DNA of 64,000 bases. Origin: Rana temporaria (lineage: Eukaryota; Chordata; Amphibia; Anura; Ranidae). Positions 21,770 through 34,000 of the stretch are shown here, piece by piece; position 1 is the first letter of the stretch, and each line of letters begins with the position of its first letter. Both the position numbers and the translations under genes were made by a program. Under the pieces are notes generated by a model. That model had not been told where the DNA came from. It ran no database searches and saw nothing but the letters and a program-made list of their open reading frames with translations. The stretch is taken from positions 331,027,852 through 331,091,851 of the forward strand of contig NC_053492.1 in NCBI RefSeq assembly GCF_905171775.1, read 5' to 3'.

Positions 21770-23810
21770 CCAGTCAAGACACCTATGTCAGCAGTTATTT
21801 CACACTCTATATACTCTTATTACCACTGCTGTTCATCATGGCACCTCCTGCCCAAGTGATATGACTCTGTATCAACTACTACTGCTAATACTACTACTGC
21901 TGCTGCTCAGTCAAGACACCTATGTCAGCAGTTATTTCACACTCTATATACTCTTATTACCACTGCTGTTCATCATGGCACCTCCTGCCCAAGTGATATG
22001 ACTCTGTATCAACTACTACTGCTAATACTACTACTGCTGCTTCTGCTGCTGCTGCTCAGTCAAGACACCTATGTCAGCAGTTATTTCACACTCTATATAC
22101 TCTTATTAACACTGCTGTTCATCATGGCACCTCCTGCCCAAGTGATCTGACTCTGTATCAACTACTACTGCTAATACTACTACTGCTGCTGCTCAGTCAA
22201 GACACCTATGTCAGCAGTTATTTCACACTCTATATACTCTTATTACCACTGCTGTTCATCATGGCACCTCCTGCCCAAGTGATATGACTCTGTATCAACT
22301 ACTACTGCTAATACTACTACTGCTGCTGCTGCTGCTGCTGCCCAGTCAAGACACCTATGTCATCAGTTATTTCACACCCTATATACTCTTATTACCACTG
22401 CTGTTCATCATGGCACCTCCTGCTCAAGTGATATGACTCTGTATCAACTGCTACTGCTAATACTACTACTGCTGCTTCTGCTGCTGCTGCTCAGTCAAGA
22501 CACCTATGTCAGCAGTTATTTCACACTCTATATACTCTTATTACCACTGCTGTTCATCATGGCACCTCCTGCCCAAGTGATATGACTCTGTATCAACTAC
22601 TACTGCTAATACTACTACTGCTGCTGCTCAGTCAAGACACCTATGTCAGCAGTTATTTCACACTCTATATACTCTTATTACCACTGCTGTTCATCATGGC
22701 ACCTCCTGCCCAAGTGATATGACTCTGTATCAACTACTACTGCTAATACTACTACTGCTGCTGCTGCTGCCCAGTCAAGACACCTATGTCAGCAGTTATT
22801 TCACACTCTATATACTCTTATTACCACTGCTGTTCATCATGGCACCTCCTGCCCAAGTGATATGACTCTGTATCAACTACTACTGCTAATACTACTACTG
22901 CTGCTGCTGCTGCTGCCCAGTCAAGACACCTATGTCAGCAGTTATTTCACACCCTATATACTCTTATTACCACTGCTGTTCATCATGGCACCTCCTGCTC
23001 AAGTGATATGACTCTGTATCAACTACTACTGCTAATACTACTACTGCTGCTTCTGCTGCTGCTGCTCAGTCAAGACACCTATGTCAGCAGTTATTTCACA
23101 CTCTATATACTCTTATTACCACTGCTGTTCATCATGGCACCTCCTGCCCAAGTGATATGACTCTGTATCAACTACTACTGCTAATACTACTACTGCTGCT
23201 GCTCAGTCAAGACACCTATGTCAGCAGTTATTTCACACTCTATATACTCTTATTACCACTGCTGTTCATCATGGCACCTCCTGCCCAAGTGATATGACTC
23301 TGTATCAACTACTACTGCTAATACTACTACTGCTGCTGCTCAGTCAAGACACCTATGTCAGCAGTTATTTCACACTCTATATACTCTTATTACCACTGCT
23401 GTTCATCATGGCACCTCCTGCCCAAGTGATATGACTCTGTATCAACTACTACTGCTAATACTACTACTGCTGCTGCCCAGTCAAGACACCTATGTCAGCA
23501 GTTATTTCACACTCTATATACTCTTATTACCACTGCTGTTCATCATGGCACCTCCTGCCCAAGTGATATGACTCTGTATTGTCAATGTCTACTACTACTA
23601 CTACTGCTCAATCAAGACACCTATGTCACTAGTTATTTGCCACTCTATACTAATATTACCACTACTGATGCTGCTGCTGCTGTTCATCATGGCACCTCTT
23701 GCCCGAGTGATTTGACACTGTATTGTCAATGTCTACTACTACTATTGCAGCTCAGTCAAGACACCTGTGTCCCAATTTTTTGGTACACTATTGACTACTA
23801 TGGCCACTAC
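21479..23810 (+). repeat. 137-bp minisatellite with variable CTG tract
   Basis: About fifteen units begin CAGTCAAGACACCTATG at 21482, 21619, 21771, 21908, 22057, 22194, 22343, 22492, 22629, 22772, 22918, 23067, 23204, 23341 and 23478, with two diverged units at 23608 and 23752. Spacing is 137, 143, 146, 149 or 152 bp: a constant body plus a CTG tract that changes in 3-bp steps. Short open frames inside are not genes. Confidence 0.95.
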
Positions 23811-25407
23811 TGATGCTGTAAAGTCTTCCCCAAGTGTTTTTATGCTATCTAGTACTATTACCACTACTGCTTGTAAATCCTGCCTGTGTGATACTTAGTG
23901 GGAATGCTTTAATAAGCATTCCCAGTATGGATACCCGTAAATGTATTAATCTTAATTAGTGTGAATGCTTTAATAAACATTTCCAGTATTGATATCCGTA
24001 AATTTAGTATTCTTATTATTCCTTACGTTTTTTGATTCTGCGTAACTTCGGCATACTTTCAGCTATTGAGACCATTCAACTGTAAAAATGTTCATCTCGT
24101 TCAGCTAATGATGGGACTTCTTCAGGTTTTTTTGGACTATTTACACTTTTATAAATTTTAAGCTTTTAGACCCTTTTTTTTAACATTGAAGTCAATGAGA
24201 ACATCCTTTTCCCCTTTGAAATCACATGCCCTGCCAAAAGTTTCAGCTACTTCATACTTTCACTTACAGACACTAAACAAACTTTAAAGCGGTCACAAAA
24301 TATTTAGCTATCCGGCTATGACTTTTCAGATCGTTATCGTTTACAATTTTTGGTGAAAACGCAATTTACGTTTGGCGAATTTTTTACGAAAATGCAATCG
24401 GTTATAATGTAATCCTATGGAGGGGATTTAGAGTCTGTCATGTGACCTTAACATTGGAGATCTTTGTAATTAAAAATATCTTTAAAAAAAAGGGGAAACA
24501 AATTGCTCTCACGCCCACAAGATCTACTTTTTATACACAATTTTTATATCAAAACGTAGCTATGCTTGTCTGGTTTCAGGCAATGTGATCAGTTCTGCGA
24601 TACGTATTTTAGTTTTAGTTCTTGGAGCTTCTAAAGGACAACAGCCTGAAATTATGTCTCATAGACTCTCATGTTAAATTATCTAAAAAATGTTGCTGCA
24701 AAACACACAAAGACGCTATTTTCTAAATCGCAGACATGGCCACATTTTTAAGTTTATCAACATAAATTTCATATCGATGCGTTCACAAGGGCCGTGTATT
24801 TCAAACGGTGTAGTCGTTGTATCGATCGCATGTACGGTTGAGGATTTATTAAGCTTTGTTTGGAGGCTTAAATCATGTATTTGATCTGTGAATTAAAAGC
24901 GTTTGTAATGTTATTTCTTTCCATAAATAACTTTCCTGACCTCAGTGCAATATTCCTCCTCACTGACCTGGGGGGGAGGGGAAACCTCTTGAGGGGGGAG
25001 GGGCGACCAGGAAGTCAGCATACTCTATACTTTGCAGATAGAGAAAGAAGCTGTGTGTCCTAAAGATAGTGTAGTGGTTATGGTGAATGTCTTTGGCAAG
25101 GGGCTCAGCAATTAAGCTATTCAGCATTCCCACTCGCATTTTCCTCAGGAAATGCATTGTCTAGTTACATTATATTTTAATACTACTGCTGCTGCCTCCA
25201 TGCTGAGTAAAGCTTCATGACCTCTCTGGCACAGCGGATCCACCAACAGCCTCCGCTACAAGCTACCAGACCGGATCGTAACAGCAAGTGTAACTAAAAC
25301 AATGAACCTTATGTTAAACCCTGGTTTGCGGCCTTTATACTGCTACCATTAGGCTGTCTGCAAGAGCAAATCTGCACTCTCTCTCTCTCTTTCTTGCTCT
25401 CTCTCTC

Positions 25408-25443
<36 letters not shown>

Positions 25444-25679
25444 CTTTTGTTATGTTCATTTTTCAACAGTTTATTTTGTGTTCGTCGTGTCTGTGTCCGT
25501 GTGCTTTAGTTTGTCCTAGGTTTGTGTTAAATAAGATAATAGTATAAAATGTTTTTGCTTATTATGATGTTAGATGTGTTGATGTTGATTTGTTCGATGT
25601 GAAGTTAGATGTGTTGAAAAACCTACAAATCTATCTCAAAAAGAAATGAAACATTTCCAAAAAATAACATTTTTTATTA
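23811..25679. other. no gene seen; low-copy-looking repeat remnant and microsatellites
   Basis: AT-rich DNA without a supported coding region. A duplicated motif (GAATGCTTTAATAA.CATT..CAGTAT.GATA.CCGTAAAT) occurs at about 23911 and 23962. A CT microsatellite followed by (TA)n lies at about 25378-25438. Confidence 0.6.
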
Positions 25680-25995
25680 TTAAAAAAAAAATCTAACTGA
25701 ATGGCTCATGCGCTTCTGCAATTTTTCCAATTCACGCATTTCTCTCATTTGTTGCTCCTCCAGTTGCTTGTTTTGATTGGCTAAATAGCACATTTTCCTC
25801 TGGTTAGCAATAATTAATTCTTGCCTTTTCGTTATTGCTGCTTGTCTCTGCATAATCTCTTTTACAGCTGTTATGATATAAGAAAAAACAATTTGATTAC
25901 AAAGACCGTTAACAAATACATAAAATATTTTTTTTGCTTATTAATCAATCATTATCATGTCTATACATTTGTTGTGTGTCTAACACATCCCGGGA

Positions 25996-27558
25996 GTGCA
26001 GAATTATTAGGCAAATGAGTAATTGGACCACATCATGCTCTTTATGCATGTTGTCTCACTCCAAGCTGTATAGGCTCGAAAGCCTACTACCAATTAGGCA
26101 TATTAGGTGATGTACATCTCTGTAATGAGAAGGTGTGTGGTCTAATGACATCAACACCCTATATAAGGTGTGCATAATTATTAGTCAACTTCCTTTCCTT
26201 TGGCAAAATGGTCCAAAAGAAGGACTTGAGAGACTCTGAAAAGTCCAAAATAGAGAGATATCTAGCAGAGGGATGCAGCACTCTTAAAATTGCAAATCTT
26301 CTGAAGCGTGATCATCGAAAAATCAAGCGTTTCATTCAAAATAGTCAACAGGGTCAAAAGAAGTGTGTGGAAAAAACAAGGCGCAAAATAACTGACCATG
26401 AACTGAGAAAAGTCAAGCGTGCAGCTGCCAAGATGCCACTTGCCACCAGATTGGCCATATTTCAGAGCTGCAACATCACTGGGGTGCCCAAAAGCACAAG
26501 GTGTGCAATACCCAGAGACATGGCCAAGGTAAGAAAGGCTGAAAGACGACGACCACTGAACAAGACACACAAGCTGCAACGTCAAGACTGTGCCAATAAA
26601 TATCTCAAGAAAGATTTTTCTAAGGTTTTATGGACTGCTGAAATGAGAGTGAGTCTTGATGGGCCAGATGGAAGAGCCCGTGGCTGGATTGGTAAAGGGC
26701 AGAGAGCTCCAGTCCGACTCAGACGCCAGCAAGGTGGTGGTGGAGTACTGGTTTGGGCTGGTATCATCAAAGATGAGCTTGTGGGGCCTTTTCGGATTGA
26801 GGATGGAGTCAAGCTCAACTCCCAGTCCTACTGCCAGTTTCTGGAAGACACCTTCTTCAAGCAGTGGTACAGGAAGAAGTCTGCATCCTTCAAGAAAAAC
26901 ATGATTTTCGTGCAGGACAATGCTCCATCACACGTGTTAAAGTACTCCACAGCGTGGCTGGCAAGAAAGGGTATTAAAGAAAAAAAACTAATGACATGGC
27001 CTCCTTGTTCACCTGATCTGAACCCCATTGAGAACCTGTGGTCCATCATCAAATGTGAGATTTACAAGGAGGGAAAACAGTACACCTCTCTGAACAGTGT
27101 CTGTGAGGCTGCGGTTGCTGCTGCACGCAATGTTGATGGTGAACAGATCAAAACACTGACAGAATCCATGGATGTCAGGCTTTTGAGTGTCCTTGCAAAG
27201 AAAGGTGGCTATATTGGCCACTGATTTGTTTTTGTTTTGTTTTTGAATGTCAGAAATGTGTATTTGTGAATGTTGAGATGTTATATTGGTTTCACTGTTA
27301 AAAATAAATCATTGAAATGGGTATATATTTATTTTTTTGTTAAGTTGCCTAATAATTCTGCACAGTAATAGTAGTCACCTGCACACACAGATATCCCCCT
27401 AAAATAGCTAACATTAAAAACAAACTAAAAACTACCTCAAAAAATATTCAGCTTTGATATTAATGAGTTTTTGGGGTTCATTGAGAACATGGTTGTTGTT
27501 CAATAATAAAATGAATCCTCAAAAATACAACTTGCCTAATAATTCTGCACTACCTGTA
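25996..27558 (+). mobile_element. Tc1-like transposon Tc1-B with IR/DR termini (DD37E)
   Basis: The outer repeat GTGCAGAATTATTAGGCAA at 25996 is mirrored at about 27532-27550, with an outer extension TACCTGTA on the right. A weaker inner pair lies at about 26167-26190 and a strong one at 27346-27362. Two repeats per terminus about 200 bp apart is the IR/DR layout seen in some Tc1 elements. It lies in the Myb-like gene's last intron. Confidence 0.8.
26208..27224 (+). CDS. Tc1-B transposase, open frame but first catalytic Asp lost
   Basis: A 338-aa Tc1/mariner transposase. The N-terminal helix-turn-helix region (about 1-65, with STLKIANLLKRDHRKIKRF) would bind the inner and outer terminal repeats. 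The catalytic core has D237 in FVQDNAPSH and E275 in SPDLNPIENLW with 37 residues between them (DD37E type). The first acidic position lies in VLWTAEMRVSLDGPDG; related transposases have TDE there, so residue 144 is Ala where Asp is expected (one-base change in codon 26637-26639). The protein is therefore predicted to bind but not cut. ATG 26208 (AAAATGGTCC) follows closely after the inner repeat, as usual. Confidence 0.85.
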   Translation: MVQKKDLRDSEKSKIERYLAEGCSTLKIANLLKRDHRKIKRFIQNSQQGQKKCVEKTRRKITDHELRKVKRAAAKMPLATRLAIFQSCNITGVPKSTRCAIPRDMAKVRKAERRRPLNKTHKLQRQDCANKYLKKDFSKVLWTAEMRVSLDGPDGRARGWIGKGQRAPVRLRRQQGGGGVLVWAGIIKDELVGPFRIEDGVKLNSQSYCQFLEDTFFKQWYRKKSASFKKNMIFVQDNAPSHVLKYSTAWLARKGIKEKKLMTWPPCSPDLNPIENLWSIIKCEIYKEGKQYTSLNSVCEAAVAAARNVDGEQIKTLTESMDVRLLSVLAKKGGYIGH

Positions 27559-28219
27559 TACTTCTATCATAAATACCATATTATGGTTCTACAATCTGAC
27601 AGGTGCGCTTTATATGTTGTCCATTTTTATATCTACATTTTATTGTTGAAATGTTATTAATCATTGTGCACATATTTACCTTCCTGAGCGAGGCTCACAG
27701 GAACGCTGTCTTCCTCCTGCTCGTCTGCTTGAGAAGTTGGGGTGGGGGGGGGGAAGCTCCTCAGCTTGCTCCTCAACAGGAGCTGGGGTTGGCGAGTGGG
27801 AGGGCCCTGGCTGCTCCTCCTCATCCATCTTCTCCTCTGCCGCATCCTCCTCCTCCTCATCGGCCTGGCGCCTTCTGCGCTTGGCGCGCACAACTGGTAG
27901 CGGAGCTCCTATAATAACACAATGTTCATATATTATAAAAATGTTTTCTAATGACGTATGCAAATTCTGTGTACTCTGCTGTATTGTATATGAATACAAA
28001 TTGATTTATATAGACAGTTAACCAATGGGACAATGTTATATTAAAGGGTCTTGTGGGCACTACAGGGGACTGAGCGTGAGCTGGGATGCCACCATGTTAA
28101 AATGAGCTGTTTTTGTCTCCTTTGTTTTGTTCAGACGATCTCATGTTAAAAAAAGGGCCTGATGGAGCACACGGGATTACTATAACAACCCCACGCCTAA
28201 CACAGGAATTTAGTGGGAA

Positions 28220-28640
28220 TCTATATATATAAAACTCAACGTGTGTGTGCATGTATGTATGTATGTATGTTCCAGCATCACGTACAAACGGCTAAAGATA
28301 TTTACATGAAACTTGGCACACAGGTTACTTATATGTCAGCCACAAACATAGGATAGGTGGTTTAACCCTTACCCACCCCCATTTGCCATGGTCGGGGTTT
28401 TTCTTTAAAGTCCCATTCAACTCTATGGGAAATACATGTTACTTCATAACAGCTGTAGATATTTCAATAACACTTGGTCACATGTTACCTATACGTCCAC
28501 TTAAAGTATAGGATCGTTAATTTATCCCTTAACTACCCACATTGGTGAGGGTCGGGGTTTTTGTTTAAAGTCCCATGCAAAGCAATGGGAAAAGTATGTT
28601 CCCACATAACTTCTGTGTTCCTGTCTGCTGTCCCATGTCT
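28220..28640 (+). mobile_element. possible Helitron-type fragment
   Basis: It begins TCTATATATATAAAACTCAA followed by GTGTGTG and (TATG)n, which resembles 5' ends of animal Helitrons. Two diverged internal repeats (ACTTGG.ACA...GTTAC.TATA) follow. No 3' hairpin with CTRR was recognised. Confidence 0.35.
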
Positions 28641-28757
28641 TTTTTCAACAGTACTATGAATACCTTGTCTGGTGGTGATATATGTTAGCACAACATGGCA
28701 TCTTGGTTAACAACATTTGACCTTACATGAATTACATATGACCTTACATAACTGTCA

Positions 28758-29054
28758 CCAAAGGAGCTGCGGTGGCTCAACGCGATTGCCACTGCGCTGA
28801 CAAGCGATTCACCTCTGCAGCTAGGGGTTCGGATCCCGCTCTCGGCTACATGTGAATTGAGTTTGGTGGTCTCAGCCCCGCCCCCGGTGGGTGTGCTATG
28901 CGAGGTGGGGTTGGGAGGACCCCCTCACACCCGCCATTGCCACCCGGGGCATGGAGAAAGGTGGCAGATTGCCTCTGGGGGAGGCCTCCCAACTCCTGCA
29001 GGCCGGCTCCTCTCTCTCTCGAGTTCACGCACAAAATACACTTTTGAAAAAAAA
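28758..29054 (+). mobile_element. tRNA-derived SINE
   Basis: The promoter-like A box TGGCTCAACGCG (about 28773) and B box GGTTCGGATCC (about 28827) are spaced as in RNA polymerase III genes. The unit ends in an A run (29047-29055). It is flanked by ACATAACTGTCA at 28746-28757 and 29055-29066, a 12-bp target duplication. It sits just inside the intron next to exon A of the Myb-like gene. Confidence 0.8.
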
Positions 29055-29263
29055 ACATAACTGTCAACAATAACTTACCTGGATGATATCTAGCCCGAAG
29101 ACGTCTGACCTGTTCCATGTGGCGCCTCTTCAGGTCAGACCACTTCTTCACAATCGCCAGCTGATTGTGTTGGCCGCCGAAGTCGGCCATTAGGGCGCTG
29201 ACCACAGCCTTTTTCTCTGGCTGCCTGCGGAGCTGGTCGTACCCTGTTTCCAGGAACTTCTGC

Positions 29264-30200
29264 AAGATGAAGAACAAAGTATATTGTAATACTTTTGTTG
29301 ACAGCCTTATGGATATATGACGTAAATGTATGGTATTCAACAATTGGAAGCATTCTCGCCTTATTAATCAATGACAGGGGTAACATGACAGATTTTATAT
29401 CCTGCCATTTCGGTCGCCACCTTTTTTGCATAAATATAGCAGCCATTATCATTTGCATAATTATGTATATATTATTAACAACACAGGATACACGTATAGG
29501 GGAGATATGCGTTGCTAACTCTTTTCCCTGTCAGGAGCCTAACGCCCCGGGGGGTCAGAGACGGGACCTTTTCGGAGGACCACTGACGTATGCACCCGTC
29601 GCAGTTTTTTGTGATGTCACTCTTTAGGTGTGTGCACATTTTTCCCTGCAACGGGTGGAGTTTTTGGGTTGTGTTTTGCACGCCACAGGCTTTTCACCAG
29701 AAAAAAAACAGCTGGAGGCAGAATGGTTGCAAAACACTAAGGGTTTGTTACCTAACTCAGGGTTTCAAGACCAGTCCACCTCCAGCTGTTGCAAAACTAC
29801 TACTCCCATCAGCCACGGTCTGTCAGTGCATGCTAAGAATTTTACTTTTGCTGCATCTAGGGTGCCACAGTTTAGAGACCCGTGCATAAAGGCCTGAAAA
29901 ATGTGGGCCTGCAGAACTAACAATACTAGAAGTGCCAGCATTCCCAGGCAGGCTGGAAGTTGTAGTTCTGCAACATCTAAAGGGCAATATGTATTCGAAC
30001 GTACTTGGGCCTTGAGGACCCTGAAGTCAGGACGTTCGCATACGTCCTATGTCCAAAAAAATGTTAAATTCATTATGCTAAATAACAAGGAAAAGTGCCT
30101 AAATACACATTTACATTTATCAGCATCTTTTCCTCAGATGCAGTGAAATTGCTTCCAACCATCTTGCTCTGCGATTGCGTTGCGATCATAAAGTTGGAAA
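29264..30200. other. no gene seen; hairpin-type repeat
   Basis: AT-rich to about 29500, then interspersed-repeat-like DNA. GTTGCAAAACTACTACTCCC at 29788 and TTGTAGTTCTGCAACATC at 29959 form imperfect inverted arms, suggesting a small MITE of about 200 bp. Confidence 0.4.
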
Positions 30201-30806
30201 CTGGCAAGGCTCCAGGAAATGGTCGCGTGTTGTTCGCGCGATTGCGCATGCGCGATCAAAAAATCGCAATCGCAATATGTTTTTTGGCTAAAATATCATA
30301 AATATTCGATTTCAGAGTGCTGCTACAGCAGTTTTCGAAATATCTGCAATCAATTTCGCATTCGCATTTTGTGAAATTGCGTTAAAATATCTCGAATATT
30401 CGATTTCAGAGTGAGCCAATCAGAGCGCTCCTACAGCATTTCTCGAAATTGCGCAATAAATATTGCATTTCGCATGTTGCGATATTTCGATAAAATATAA
30501 CGAATATTCTGAGCCAATCGGAGTGCTCCTACAGCATTTCTCGAAATTGCGCAATAAATATCGCATTCGCATGTTGCGATATTTCGATAAAATATCACGA
30601 ATATTCTGAGCCAATCAGAGTGCTCCTATCGCAGTTATCAAAAAAATCGCAATTATTTTCGCATTCGCAATAGCGAAAAATCGCAATCATTTAATTTCGA
30701 AAAAATATCACGAATATTCGAATTTAGCGAATATATCTCGAATATTCGAATATATATTCGAGATATATCGCTAAAAATCGAATATGGCATATTCTGCTCA
30801 ACACTA
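30201..30806 (+). repeat. hAT-2 right subterminal repeats and terminus
   Basis: Units of about 98 bp starting GAGCCAATC.GAG.GCTCCTA occur at about 30413, 30511 and 30609. They are rich in ATTCG, AATATTCG and TTTCG motifs like those of the left end. The terminus ...CTGCTCAACACTA ends at 30806. Confidence 0.75.
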
Positions 30807-30814
30807 GTGGGTCC
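30807..30814. repeat. hAT-2 target-site duplication, right
   Basis: GTGGGTCC, directly after the inward-facing terminus CAACACTA. The left PLE copy resumes after it. Confidence 0.9.
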
Positions 30815-31012
30815 ATGAAAACCCTGATCATATGACTGGTCAGGGCCATCAGGATGGTAATTATAAGGTATTCTATGATACTCGTCAGAATCATTCCTAT
30901 TTGAATGGGAATATGGTTCATACTGTGTATCATAGGTCCTATCAGTATTGGAATAAGTAGGATAACTTTGTTTCCTTATGGGAGTGTGATGGGAGGGGCC
31001 TTCCCCATTAGG
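30815..31012 (-). mobile_element. left PLE copy, distal 5' segment
   Basis: The reverse complement matches about 31915-32112 of the right copy with few changes. It continues the 4653-8865 segment beyond hAT-2 and ends head-to-head with the right copy. Confidence 0.9.
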
Positions 31013-31014
31013 AA

Positions 31015-31044
31015 CTGAATTAGCGCAGTTTTTTCTTTATTTTT
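31015..31044 (+). repeat. PLE terminal direct repeat, 5' copy
   Basis: A 30-bp stretch beginning CTGAATTAGCGCAG is repeated exactly at 36545-36574, the 3' extremity of the right PLE. PLEs often carry such pseudo-LTR overlap. Confidence 0.85.
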
Positions 31045-31095
31045 CTTTGTTCTGACACATTATCACTGCTGCTTTTCATTTCCTTTGTGATTACA

Positions 31096-34000
31096 ATGGA
31101 TGTTTTTGAATATAGGGCATCAAGGTCCTTTAACCCCCAAGGGGTGTTTACCTCCAGTACTGGAGACAGTGAGATAAGTGGTTTGTTCATCCGCCTTAAA
31201 AATGTGATGGTCTCGGAGTTGCATCTTCAATGGGATGTTGCCTTCCTAGACCAATACATTAAGGTCCCTAGAGGCCTGAGATGGGATTTATTTCCACAAC
31301 AGGGTGAACTTGACATTGATCTATGGTACAAATACTTTAATGATGCAGGCTTGAAATTGATCGCCTTTCTGATAGAGAGAAAGCAGGCAAGGCTCTGTCT
31401 GTTGGATAAGGAGATTAGAGAGATCAGAGATAAGCTTGTACCGTCCATTACAAATCCTGAATATACCACCTTGTCCACTGGCCTAAAAAAATATCTTGAA
31501 AAAGAAGAAAAAGACCAGAGAAATAAAAAACAAAAACAATACAATCGGGATGTATCAGATTATACTACCCAATTGGTTTTTAACTGGCAAAAAAAGATGG
31601 CCAGTAATGGCAATTCTGCAGAGCATTCTCTTGCTATGGAGGTGCCACCTATTGCAGGTACTATTCCCGACAGGAGATTATTTTACCAACCACCTCCCTC
31701 CACCCCTCTGCAGACATCTACTGTACACCATTCTGACACCAATGGTAACAAAAAGAATTTTGTTCAACCTAATCGTGAGGGAGGACGTGGTAGAAACCCC
31801 AATAGAGGGAGAGCCCCTTCCCACCGAGGAGGTGGTCAAAATTATGGGGATAGGAGTCATACCTATCCTAGTGGTCCACAAAATGGGTGGCATGATGGTC
31901 GGGGAAGACCTAATGGGGAAGGCCCCTCCCATCACACTCCCATAAGGAAACAAAGTTATCCTACTTATTCCAATACTGATAGGACCTATGATACACAGTA
32001 TGAACCATATTCCCTTTCAAATAGGAATGATTCTGACGAGTATCATAGAATACCTTATAATTACCATCCTGATGGCCCTGACCAGTCATATGATCAGGGT
32101 TTTCACTGGACCCACCCCTCACACACCCAGAAATTTAAGACAAAACGAGGGTGCAGAGGGGGGAGGCGCTTACAGCGCAAAAAGAAAAAGGACAAAATAG
32201 ATGCAGGAATTTTTAATTTAAGCTCAGTCAAACTTTCCGAACATGAACAACAAGTATTAGGCAAGGGGTTAAAATTTGTTCCGCCCAGGAAATTAAACAA
32301 GTTCACCACCTTTATCGATATACAAAAATTTGTAAGGAAATTGAATATTCAACGACACTTTTTGGGGACACCTAGTCAGGATCCGGTTGGTTCGGGCCAG
32401 ATAGGCTCAGTGCCCACTGGATCAACTGACAGTTGTGCCATCAGTTCTACTGATAATGTTACCCATTCTGGATTGTCAAATCCATCTTTATACAATCCTC
32501 CAAGTACATCTTCATCTATTAATGTGTTCAGGAGTTTAGTATTAGAGGACTTAGACAAATTATCTCCAAAAAAGTTCTATCAGGATCCATCCATAGAGGC
32601 AGGTTTAAAAGCATTATGCCTCAGGAAGGATCTTGTTATCCGCCCCGCCGATAAGGGGGGCAGGATTGTTATACTTGACAAAGTTGCATATATTTCAGAA
32701 ATGAATAGACTACTTGAAGATCGGACCACATATGCCATCTTACCTAATGACCCTACCACCAAATATAAGAAATTGTTGGTAGATATTGTGAAGGAGGGTT
32801 CCTCTTTACAAATTCTAAATAAAAAAGAACTAGACTTTTTGGTACCATTGGCTCCAAGAGTCCCCATTATATACTACCTGCCGAAAGTTCACAAGAATCC
32901 GACTAATCCCCCTGGACGACCCATCGTCAGCGGGATCGATTCGGTGACTTCGCGGGTAGGGAAATATATAGACCATTATCTCCAACCTTTGGTCAAGTTA
33001 GTGCCCTCATATTTTAAAGATACAGGAGACACGATTAGATTGTTGGAAAAGATTCGACACCAGGGAGACATTCTACTGGTCACAGCCGACGTGGCGGCAC
33101 TTTATACGTGTATACCGCACCATCTTGGGCTGGCTGCTGTCGAGACTTTTCTGACTAAAAACTCATTGCTCCCCATTATACAGAGAAATTTTATAATGGA
33201 ACTTCTAGTATTTGCTACTAAGCATAATTATTTCTGGTTCCAAGGGGTTTTCTATTCCCAAATTAGGGGTGTGGCAATGGGGGCTAAATATGCCCCCAGC
33301 CTAGCAAATTTGTTCATGGCCCAGTGGGAAGAGGACGTCGTTTATGCTCTTAGGAGACCTGAGCTTCTTTTATGGGCCAGGTACATAGACGACGTCCTCT
33401 TCCTCTGGAAGGGTGATATGGAATCTCTAGATGCTTTCATGATTCAGTTGAACGACAACAATCGGGGGATTGTTTTGTCCTATGAGGCCAGCCCTACCTC
33501 AATACACTTCCTCGATCTGGAGATATCGACTACGCATGACAAATTGGAATTTAAAACGTATTTCAAACCCACCGACCGGAATGGTTACATTCCGGTCGAT
33601 AGCTGTCACCACCGTAGGTGGTTAGAATCTGTCCCTCGGAGTCAGTTCCTCCGTCTTAGAAGGAACTGTACTAGGGACAGTGACTTCCACCTTCAAAGTG
33701 ATATGTTAAAAACTAGATTCCTTGATAAAGGGTACGAGCCCGCACTGGTTGACAATGCTATCAATTTGGTGTCTGCAACGGATAGGACTTCCCTCCTACA
33801 GGTTAAACCTAAGATGGCTAAACATGATAGCTTCAGGTGGTCTTTCTTCACCAGTTACTCCATCCAACACAGTGAGATTAGTAAAATCCTAAATAGACAT
33901 TGGAAAATCCTTCTCAACGATAGGATTTTGGGGCCGTCGCTACCAGATAGAGCCGGCATCATTTTCAGGGGTGCCCGCTCTGTTCAAAGTGACATAGCTC

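Larger units (their letters stand above)
25680..29259 (-). pseudogene. three-exon Myb/SANT-like (Harbinger accessory-type) gene, remnant
   Basis: Three minus-strand exons join in phase across canonical splice sites. Exon A (29259-29079; acceptor CTTGCAG, donor GTAAGT) encodes KFLETGYDQL through KKWSDLKRRHMEQVRRL, the latter part of a Myb/SANT-like fold. Exon B (27908-27680; acceptor TATAG, donor GTAAAT) encodes RAKRRRR and an acidic/proline-rich linker with a frame change at a long C run (near 27750). Exon C (about 25872-25680) encodes a Q/E/K-rich coiled coil ending before TAA. Harbinger transposons carry such a Myb-like helper that brings the transposase to DNA. No first exon or matching transposase is evident. 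A Tc1 sits in one intron and a SINE in another. Confidence 0.6.
8866..30806 (+). mobile_element. hAT-2: 21.9-kb hAT transposon loaded with later insertions
   Basis: The terminal inverted repeats begin TAGTGTTG at 8866 and end CAACACTA at 30806, and an exact 8-bp duplication in the same PLE sequence flanks them, so both ends belong to one insertion. Its own parts are the 5' subterminal and promoter region (8866-10223), the transposase (10224-13558), a short 3' UTR, and the right subterminal region (about 30200-30806). Everything between about 13610 and 30200 is other repeats, including a Tc1 with an L1, a minisatellite, a Harbinger-type gene, a DD37E Tc1 and a SINE. Confidence 0.8.

Noticed and set aside
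21479..23810. CRISPR-like array of regular units
   Set aside because: Units are directly tandem with no unique spacers, 137-bp period, and eukaryotic context.
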